Source: an uncultured Collinsella sp. (GTDB lineage: Bacteria; Actinomycetota; Coriobacteriia; Coriobacteriales; Coriobacteriaceae). From it: a DNA stretch of 58,668 nt. Location: NCBI GenBank assembly GCA_902479095.1, contig CABSNL010000006.1:1-58668 (forward strand). Reading direction: 5' to 3'. The translations under genes were made by a program, and so were the position numbers. Under the pieces are notes generated by a model. That model was not told where the DNA came from. It did not search any database and was given only the letters and a program-made list of their open reading frames with translations. Shown in pieces: positions 52,643 to 58,668 of this stretch (position 1 is the stretch's first letter; each line of letters opens with the position of its first letter).

Positions 52643-53062
52643 GTGCAGATCAGCGTGTCGTCCACCCTGACCGTATATCACGACGGTCAATTCTGGGTCG
52701 GGCTGGCGGAGCACGTCGAGGGCGGAAGGTATGGCGTCACCCGCATCGTCTTCGGCGCGGAGCCATCCGATGAGGAGATTCTGCGATTCGTTACAAGCGA
52801 ATGGGAGAAGCTCTCGTTCTTCGGCGACAAGGCCACTGAAACAAGCAAGCCCGCGAAGAACCCCAAGCGGCGCGCTCGCGAGGCAGCGAAAGCCCTTAAA
52901 CGGCCCGCGGTGAGCACCAAGGCACAACAGGCTCTCGCGGCACAGCGGGAAGCAATGAAGCGGGAGTCGGCTCAAGCAAGAAGTCAGCGTCGCGCGGATG
53001 AGGCGGAGACGCGCTTCGAGCAGCGAAAGTTGAAGCGCAAGCAGAAACATCGCGGGCATTGA
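52643..53062 (+). CDS. yjdF: YjdF-family protein
   Basis: A 139-residue protein. The first 60 residues match the YjdF family ('VSSTLTVYHDGQFWVGLAEH', then 'EGGRYGVTRIVFGAEPSDEE'). The tail (about 75-139) is very rich in Lys, Arg, Ala and Gln, a likely coiled helix of RNA-binding character. The start is GTG, 8 bases after AAGGAGG; earlier in-frame ATGs belong to the leader. Function of YjdF unknown; it is linked to a riboswitch responding to azaaromatics, so perhaps a toxic-compound response. Confidence 0.88.
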   Translation: MQISVSSTLTVYHDGQFWVGLAEHVEGGRYGVTRIVFGAEPSDEEILRFVTSEWEKLSFFGDKATETSKPAKNPKRRAREAAKALKRPAVSTKAQQALAAQREAMKRESAQARSQRRADEAETRFEQRKLKRKQKHRGH

Positions 53063-53270
53063 TCGCCATTTGCAGCAAGGCAAACCATATACAGCAGCGG
53101 CGCCAGTTCCACTTGAAGCCGACGCCGCGTAGACGCTGATGGTGACGGCTATGCACGGGCACGGGCGCGCCACCGCACTTCACAGCTTGTTTCTCAAGTA
53201 TTTGGGACGCACACGCGGCGTTCAAAAATGTAAAGCGGTTCCGCATGGCTCGAGACTGAGCCGAGGTGCC

Positions 53271-53813
53271 CTACTTCTCGCCCTCCAGCAGCCCCACGAT
53301 GCGGTCGATGTCGACGGCAAAGCGGGGCCTTCCCTCGCGCTCGTAGCGGTCGAGGTACGCCTGGCACTCGGAGACAATGCGCTTGGTGTTGCCATCGATG
53401 ATGCGCTGGAGCGTCTCGTAGTAGGCCGAGCCCTCGGTCCTGAAGCGGCGCTGGTAGGCCTTGGTTATGGGGAACATCTTGATGTAGTGGATGCCGTGGC
53501 GGCAGCCGGGGCGCGTCGTGGGGCGGGGTGGCAACGCAAAGTACTGGTCTTTGGGCACGTTAGGGGCGATGTTGGAACGCAGCGGCACGGCGAAGTCCCT
53601 GCGCTTCCCGCGGAAACGCAGCCTCACCACCACGATGCAAGGACGATTGTGCTTAAGCATGAGCTCGCGGTCGCCCTCGACGAGGTCGAAGAAATCCTGG
53701 GGATGAATACGATCTTCATCGGTTACACCCCCTTCATACGAAGCGGGGCCCGCATCGCTGCAGGCCCCTACAGGTGGGCGATATTCTACGCCTTGCGGCA
53801 CCCCGTCGCCCAC
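53271..53813 (-). CDS. ToxN/AbiQ-like protein (type III toxin family)
   Basis: Up to 180 residues. From about residue 35 to the end it resembles ToxN/AbiQ endoribonuclease-type proteins: 'RPCIVVVRLRFRGKRRDFAV', 'PLRSNI', 'HGIHYIKMFPITKAY' and 'ECQAYLDRYEREGRPRF'. The start is unclear. The frame opens with GTG at 53813 without a ribosome site, and the family-like part begins near 53720, so the N-terminus may be altered. No tandem-repeat RNA antitoxin is visible upstream, which a type III system would need. It therefore may be an orphan or an AbiQ-like remnant. Confidence 0.55.
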   Translation of the reverse strand: MGDGVPQGVEYRPPVGACSDAGPASYEGGVTDEDRIHPQDFFDLVEGDRELMLKHNRPCIVVVRLRFRGKRRDFAVPLRSNIAPNVPKDQYFALPPRPTTRPGCRHGIHYIKMFPITKAYQRRFRTEGSAYYETLQRIIDGNTKRIVSECQAYLDRYEREGRPRFAVDIDRIVGLLEGEK

Positions 53814-54175
53814 GGAGGTTAAACGTACACGTAAGCCGTACTCTGAAAGCCGCGGCTTCCGGCAAGTAGTTTATACCACGAAAGGTCGCTTTCGATGCGC
53901 CTAGCTCGCAAAATAACACTCGATGGGCCGTCACCCCTGATCTTCTCGACCGTCTCCTCCGGGTACTTATTGCGTGCCACGGACACCTCCGTCCTTGTTA
54001 TCGCGATAAACATACCATGAGTGGCGTACGGGTCGAGAAGGGCTGGCGCCAAAAGAGCCCAACGGCCGTTACAGCTTCGTTAGAAACGCGCCCCACCATG
54101 GATGGTGAACCCGAAAGGTAAGGCGCGCGGGCACGGCGACTCGGCCCGCGCGCCCGGAAGAGAAAGGATAAACCC
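53814..54175. other. 362-base spacer at the composition boundary
   Basis: The left part contains the truncated tetR start (53819-53980, minus). The right part precedes the immunity cluster and is GC-rich. AAAGGATAAACCC before 54176 is the ribosome site of the ABC ATPase. No other gene or clear promoter was seen. Confidence 0.6.
53819..53980 (-). pseudogene. Truncated TetR-type regulator start
   Basis: A GTG at 53980, 4 bases after GGAGGT, opens 53 codons. The first 14 residues, 'ARNKYPEETVEKI', match the N-terminus of TetR regulators (the usual continuation is LDVAxxLF). After KI the sequence changes to unrelated residues and stops. It looks like a tetR gene cut at its 14th codon. TetR genes often sit beside ABC exporters such as the one at 54176. 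Very short, so tentative. Confidence 0.4.
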
Positions 54176-54900
<725 letters not shown>

Positions 54901-54904
<4 letters not shown>

Positions 54905-55671
54905 CGGGCGAGAAAGGCGGCCTGCTCGCGGGCCTGCGCGCCGAGGCCCTGAAGTCGCGCCACGCGGCACCGGTTCGCCTGGCCGTGCTCATGGCGCTGC
55001 CGATGCCGCTGCTCGGCGCGATGCCCTACCGGGGCGTGCAGATCTTCAGCGCGTGGAACTACTGGTACGCGCTCTTCCTGCCCGTGGCTCTCTCGCTCGT
55101 GGTGGCGTGCGTCGCGCGGGCGGACGCGCGCACGCGGATGCGGGGGCTTCTGGGCCTGGGCTTCCCGCTCAGGCGCGCCTGGTGGGCCAAGGCGCTCTGG
55201 TGCCTCGCGCTCTGCACGCTCTCGAACCTCGTGGTCTTCGGCATCTACCTCGCGGGATCGGCGTTCACCTCGCAGGGCCTCACGGCCGCGGGCACGCTCA
55301 CGATGCTCCTCTGCGCGCTCGCCAACACGGTGACCGCGGCGTGGATGATCCCCGCAGGGCTCTTCCTCACGGCGCGGCTCGGCATGCTCGCGGGCATCTT
55401 CTGCCCGCTCGCCGCGCAGCTCGTGGGCGGGTTCGCCTGGTCGCTGGTGCCGCTGCCGCAGCTCTTTCCGCCGTCGGCGAGCATGGTCATCCCCACGAGC
55501 TTCATCCCCGTGCTGCCGAGCGGCGAGCCACTCGCGGCGGACATGGCGCTCGGCGGGGCGCTCGCGGCGGACGGCATGCTCACACTGGCGGGCCTTGCGG
55601 TCTGCGCGCTCGCGTTCGCCGCGCTCACGGCGGCGGGCGCGGCCTGGTTCGCGCGCTCCGAGGAGAGGTGA
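54901..55671 (+). CDS. Lantibiotic-immunity ABC permease, MutE/EpiE type
   Basis: A 256-residue membrane protein with six predicted helices. The N-terminal 'LRAEALKSRHAAPVRLAVLM' and 'PLLGAMPYRGVQIFSAWNYW' match the first permease of lantibiotic-immunity (LanE) transporters. It overlaps the ATPase start by 4 bases and its stop codon overlaps the next ATG by one base (TGATG), so the three are co-translated. Codon third positions are almost all G or C. Confidence 0.87.
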
Positions 55672-56486
55672 TGGCCGTGACACGACTCTCCGACCCGACT
55701 CCGCGCATGACTCTCCCGCGGGCCCTGCTCTCCGAGGCCCTGCGCCTGGCGCGCTCCCCGCTCGCGGCGGTGCACCTCGTCTGCGGCCTGGCAGCCGGTC
55801 TTGCCTGCGGCGAGTACTTCTCCGTAGCCCGATGGGACCCGGCGCTGGGCGCGGACGCCTACGTCCAGTTCCTCGGCGCCCTCATGCCGATCATGTCCGC
55901 CATCGTCTGCGGGCTCGCCGTGGACGAGGAGCGCGCTGCCGGTCGCCTCGCCAACCTCACGGCGGTCCCCTCGCGCGGGCGCGCCGTCGCGGCGAAGCTG
56001 CTCGCCCTTGCGGCGCTCGGTGCCGCCGCGCTGGCCGTGGCGATCGGCGTGTTCGGGGCCGTGCTCGCCGTCGCCGGGCGCCTGCCGCTCGGGCCCGCTC
56101 CGCTTGCGGCCGCCTGGGCGGGCATCGTGCTGGGCAGCCTGCCCCTCTACGCGCTGGGGCTCGGCGTGGCCCTGCGACTCGGCCGCAACGCCGCCATCGG
56201 CGCCGGCGCGGCGGGGGTGCTCCTCGCGTTCTTCTCGGTGGGCGGACTTGCGCACGGCCTCATGACCGGCGAGCTCACCGGTGTCCTGGCGACGCCCCTG
56301 AGCTGGGTGCCGCTCGCCTGGCCCGCGCGCCTGGGGTCGCTCGGGGTGGAGGCCTTCATCGACGCCGCACGCGCGGCGGGCCCTCTCCTCACGACTGCGC
56401 TCGCTAGCCTCGTGCTCACCCTGGCAGCCGATGCCGTCCTTCTCGCCTGGTTCTACCGCTTCGAGGACGGGAGGGCAGATGCGTAG
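55671..56486 (+). CDS. Lantibiotic-immunity ABC permease, MutG type
   Basis: A 271-residue membrane protein with about six helices, the second permease (LanG) of the transporter. 'LVCGLAAGLACGEYFSVARW' and 'QFLGALMPIMSAIVCGLAVD' are typical. The true start is the ATG at 55671; the open frame extends to 55053 only because the DNA is GC-rich. Its end overlaps the start of the YxeA-like gene by 8 bases. Confidence 0.87.
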   Translation: MAVTRLSDPTPRMTLPRALLSEALRLARSPLAAVHLVCGLAAGLACGEYFSVARWDPALGADAYVQFLGALMPIMSAIVCGLAVDEERAAGRLANLTAVPSRGRAVAAKLLALAALGAAALAVAIGVFGAVLAVAGRLPLGPAPLAAAWAGIVLGSLPLYALGLGVALRLGRNAAIGAGAAGVLLAFFSVGGLAHGLMTGELTGVLATPLSWVPLAWPARLGSLGVEAFIDAARAAGPLLTTALASLVLTLAADAVLLAWFYRFEDGRADA

Positions 56487-56880
56487 GAGGCCGCTCGCCG
56501 CCATGCTCGTCCTCCTCTCCGCAGCGCTCGTCCTGGGCGGGAATGCCCTGCTCGACGCCGGCTGGGGGTCGGCGCTGCGCTCGATCGCCGAACGCGCGCT
56601 GCCCAACCCTGAGATCACCATGTGGGTGCTCGCGCCCGAAGCCGGCAGCCACGCGAGCTCCTACGCCGGCGGCACCGGGACGGGGACAAACTACGTCTAC
56701 CTGGTGGACGCGGCGGACGACAGGGGCAATGTCCGAGAGCTCCAGCTCATCTTCTTCAGGCGGGAGTCGGACGGCGAGGGCTGGCTCGAGATCGAGGCGC
56801 GCGGCGGTTCGGGTGTGCGCTACCGCGCGTGCGACGCGGCCGAGGCGCCCGCGGCTGCGCGCAGGGCTCTGGACCGCTGA
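56479..56880 (+). CDS. YxeA-like small exported protein
   Basis: A 133-residue protein with an N-terminal membrane anchor (residues 6-27) and an external beta-rich domain ('TNYVYLVDAADDRGNVRELQ', 'RESDGEGWLEIEARG'). This resembles the YxeA family of small secreted proteins found in bacteriocin-immunity and Bce-type operons. The ATG at 56479 overlaps the permease stop; a longer frame to 56431 lies inside that gene. Its role in peptide immunity is unproven. Confidence 0.65.
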   Translation: MRRRPLAAMLVLLSAALVLGGNALLDAGWGSALRSIAERALPNPEITMWVLAPEAGSHASSYAGGTGTGTNYVYLVDAADDRGNVRELQLIFFRRESDGEGWLEIEARGGSGVRYRACDAAEAPAAARRALDR

Positions 56881-56925
56881 GTGCAGCGCTAGTACAATTC
56901 CGACGGAAGTTTCAGGAGGTCGAAC
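56881..56925 (+). promoter_or_regulatory. Candidate promoter of the two-component genes
   Basis: CTAGTACAAT (56889-56898) contains a TACAAT -10 box, and a CAGGAGG ribosome site lies before 56926. The regulator pair can therefore be expressed separately from the transporter. No -35 box was clear. Confidence 0.45.
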
Positions 56926-57588
56926 ATGGCGAGGATATTGGCAGTGGATGATGAACGGGCGATCCTCGACGCACTCGCGCGCGTCCTCGGCCGCGACGGC
57001 CATGAGGTCGTCAGGGCGGCGGACCCGACGGCGGTCCCGGGGATGGACCTCTCGCGTTTCGACCTCGTGCTCTGCGACGTCATGATGCCGGGGCTCGACG
57101 GCTTCGAGCTCGTGCGGCAGATCCGCCCGGACTTCGACGGGCCCATCATCTTCCTGACCGCGCGCGTGGCCGAGGAGGACGCCGTGGCCGGCTACGGCCT
57201 GGGCGCCGACGACTACGTCCGCAAGCCCTTCGGGGCCGCGGAGCTGCGCGCCAAGGTCGCGGCCCATCTACGCCGTGAGCGCCGGCCGCGCTCGCACACC
57301 CTCTCCTTCGGGGAGGTGCGGATCGACCTCGGGGCGCGCGGCCTCGCCGTGGGTGGCGAGGCCGTGCCGCTCACGCCCACCGAGTACGCCATCTGCGAGT
57401 ACCTCGCCCGCCACCCCGGGCAGGTCATGAGCCGCGCGCAGATCCGCGAGGCGGTGCTCGGCTGGGAGAGCGACGCCGACGACGCGGCCATATCCATGCA
57501 GGTCAGCCGCGCCCGGAGGAAACTCTCCGAGGCCGGCGCCGATCCGATCGCGACCGTCTGGGGGATGGGGTACAAGTGGCAGCTTTGA
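56926..57588 (+). CDS. OmpR-family response regulator (immunity cluster)
   Basis: A 220-residue regulator. Acidic pocket VDDE near the start, acceptor Asp in 'LVLCDVMMPGLDG' near 50, Lys in 'YVRKPFGAAEL' near 99, winged helix (about 125-218; 'SMQVSRARRKLSEAG' recognition area). It resembles NisR/SpaR-type regulators of lantibiotic immunity. ATG 8 bases after AGGAGG. The sensor kinase frame opens inside its last codons. Confidence 0.93.
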   Translation: MARILAVDDERAILDALARVLGRDGHEVVRAADPTAVPGMDLSRFDLVLCDVMMPGLDGFELVRQIRPDFDGPIIFLTARVAEEDAVAGYGLGADDYVRKPFGAAELRAKVAAHLRRERRPRSHTLSFGEVRIDLGARGLAVGGEAVPLTPTEYAICEYLARHPGQVMSRAQIREAVLGWESDADDAAISMQVSRARRKLSEAGADPIATVWGMGYKWQL

Positions 57589-57614
57589 GGACCGGGGCGC
57601 GAGGTCGCGGGGGC

Positions 57615-58664
57615 ATGCCGCTCTCCTTCGTCATCGCGCGCTACTTCGCCTACGCGTTCGCGGCGGTCGCCACGGCGTGGCTCGCCTCGTTCATGGCGCT
57701 CTCCGCGGCGATCAACGCGGGCTTCGTCTACGAGGCAAGCTGGGGGCCGGCCAATGCGCGCGAGGTCGCGGAGGGCCTGGCACGCGACGGCGTCTGCGAG
57801 CAGCAGGACGTGCCGACGGCGTACCGCTACCTCATCCTGAATAAGGACGGATACGTGCTGATGACAGACCTCGAGGGCACGCGGCTCGAGGACGCGACGG
57901 AAATGGCCCGTGCGGCACTCGCCGCGGATCCGGGCACAGTGGAGATCGAGGGCGGGGGCTCGGGCCTCACCTACGCCGCGTTCCCGCTCAAGGGCGGCGG
58001 GGCCTGCGCACTCGTCAGCGAGTACCTGCCGCAGTGGGTCTCGCGCGACCTCGCCGGTCTGCTTCCCAACCCGCAGAACCTCATGCTCGTCGGCGCCGCT
58101 GCGGGAAGCGCGCTCGCGCTCGCGCTCGTGGCGCGCCGCGCGAGCCGCGTGATCTCGCGCAAGATGGCGCCGCTCGCGGAGGCGGCGGAGCGCGTCGGCG
58201 CGGGGGAGCTCGACTTCGCGGTCGGCAGCACCAACGTGCGCGAGGTGAACGACGTCCTCGCCGCGATGGACGCCATGCGGGCCTCCCTCGCCGAGTCGCT
58301 CGAAGCCCGCTGGGCCGCGGAGCGGGGGCAGCGCGAGCAGGTGGCGTCGCTCGCCCACGACCTCAAGACGCCGCTCACCGTGCTGCGCGCCAACGCCGAC
58401 TTCGTGGCGGAGGAGCTGGAAGACGAGAAAGACGCCGACCTCGCGGCCGCCGCGCGCGACATAGCCGGCAGTGTCGAAAGGCTCGACGGCTACGTGCGCC
58501 TGCTCATCGAAGCCTCGCGCGGGTCCGACGGGGCGGAGAAGGCCCCCATGCGGCCGGCCGAGCTCTGCGAGCAGATCCTCGCCGAGGCCGCCCAGATCAC
58601 CCGGGCGCGAGGCGTGACGCTCGACGCGACCACGGGCCCTGCTGTCGCGAGCGCGCCCGGGTGA
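57615..58664 (+). CDS. Sensor histidine kinase, truncated or frameshifted at window end
   Basis: About 349 residues are visible. Two membrane helices (about 12-35 and 153-175) flank a sensor domain of about 115 residues, followed by HAMP (about 175-230) and HisKA with 'SLAHDLKTPLTVLRANADF' (His near 257). The HATPase domain is missing: the frame stops with TGA at 58662-58664. In the next frame the same DNA reads PGDL, as expected at the beginning of a HATPase segment, so a one-base shift near 58650 is likely, or the gene is cut. Start could be GTG 57576 or ATG 57615; I chose the latter. Confidence 0.8.
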   Translation: MPLSFVIARYFAYAFAAVATAWLASFMALSAAINAGFVYEASWGPANAREVAEGLARDGVCEQQDVPTAYRYLILNKDGYVLMTDLEGTRLEDATEMARAALAADPGTVEIEGGGSGLTYAAFPLKGGGACALVSEYLPQWVSRDLAGLLPNPQNLMLVGAAAGSALALALVARRASRVISRKMAPLAEAAERVGAGELDFAVGSTNVREVNDVLAAMDAMRASLAESLEARWAAERGQREQVASLAHDLKTPLTVLRANADFVAEELEDEKDADLAAAARDIAGSVERLDGYVRLLIEASRGSDGAEKAPMRPAELCEQILAEAAQITRARGVTLDATTGPAVASAPG

Positions 58665-58668
58665 TCTG

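Noticed and set aside
53820..54060. Type III antitoxin repeats upstream of the ToxN-like gene
   Set aside because: I looked for tandem units of about 30-45 bases and found none, so a complete type III system was not called.
55053..55670. Long upstream extension of the second permease frame
   Set aside because: It runs through the first permease in another frame and reads as Arg/Gly/Ala low complexity. ATG 55671 is right after the preceding stop.

Overview
The window looks like chromosomal DNA of a Coriobacteriia bacterium, most likely Collinsella (Actinomycetota). This is inferred from the GC-rich coding sequence, the many hybrid sensor kinases with periplasmic binding domains, an LAxTG-type cell-wall sorting signal, and dispersed short palindromic repeats. 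No database search was possible. Genes are densely packed on both strands, usually with clear AGGAG-type ribosome sites. No rRNA, tRNA or CRISPR array was seen.

Layout. 1-15.3 kb: housekeeping and transport genes. These are RlmA-type rRNA methyltransferase, MATE exporter, LysR regulator divergent from an EamA transporter, uracil-DNA glycosylase, an SDR oxidoreductase, a YhhQ/VUT (queuosine precursor) transporter behind a candidate preQ1 riboswitch, release factor RF3, a GntR-ABC exporter operon, a second EamA transporter, a flavodoxin-ferredoxin protein, a CLC-type channel, a LOG-family protein and a K+ channel. 15.4-22 kb: a sensory block with two hybrid histidine kinases, one fused to two solute-binding domains and one paired with a binding lipoprotein and carrying a one-base frameshift, plus a PNPOx-family flavoprotein. 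22-27.6 kb: a MalY/PatB aminotransferase, TrmO, an HTH/zinc-ribbon/TipAS fusion, a glutaredoxin-like protein, a repeat-rich 1.1-kb segment with an orphan ribbon-helix-helix gene, and a tRNA-dihydrouridine synthase. 27.6-35.1 kb: a large MacB-like ABC transporter and a redox module (48-residue CD1871A-type CXXC protein, NapH-like ferredoxin membrane protein, TlpA-like lipoprotein), divergent from an OmpR-type two-component system. 35.2-40.7 kb: a LuxR-type regulator followed by a 1455-residue exported protein with an LAGTG sorting signal. 40.8-46.2 kb: an XRE/membrane-protein pair and a two-subunit type II topoisomerase.

46.4-53.8 kb is accessory in character. It holds an AAA ATPase behind three 19-bp iterated operators, a flavin reductase, a MerR regulator divergent from a carboxymuconolactone decarboxylase-cupin gene and a hydrolase interrupted by one nonsense codon, a DUF4143-type ATPase, yjdF with a structured leader, and a ToxN/AbiQ-like protein. 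From about 54 kb the DNA becomes visibly more GC-rich and carries a lantibiotic-immunity-type cluster: an ABC ATPase, two permeases, a YxeA-like protein, a response regulator and a sensor kinase that stops short of its ATPase domain at the window edge.

Working themes are envelope sensing and defence (ABC exporters, lantibiotic immunity, hybrid kinases), thiol and electrophile redox (TlpA/NapH/CD1871A, AdhR-like MerR regulon, glutaredoxin, flavodoxins) and RNA modification (RlmA, TrmO, Dus, queuosine uptake). The least described objects are the CXXC/NapH/TlpA module, the LuxR-controlled LAGTG surface protein, the HTH-zinc ribbon-TipAS fusion, the iteron-controlled ATPase and the orphan ToxN-like gene beside a broken tetR start.
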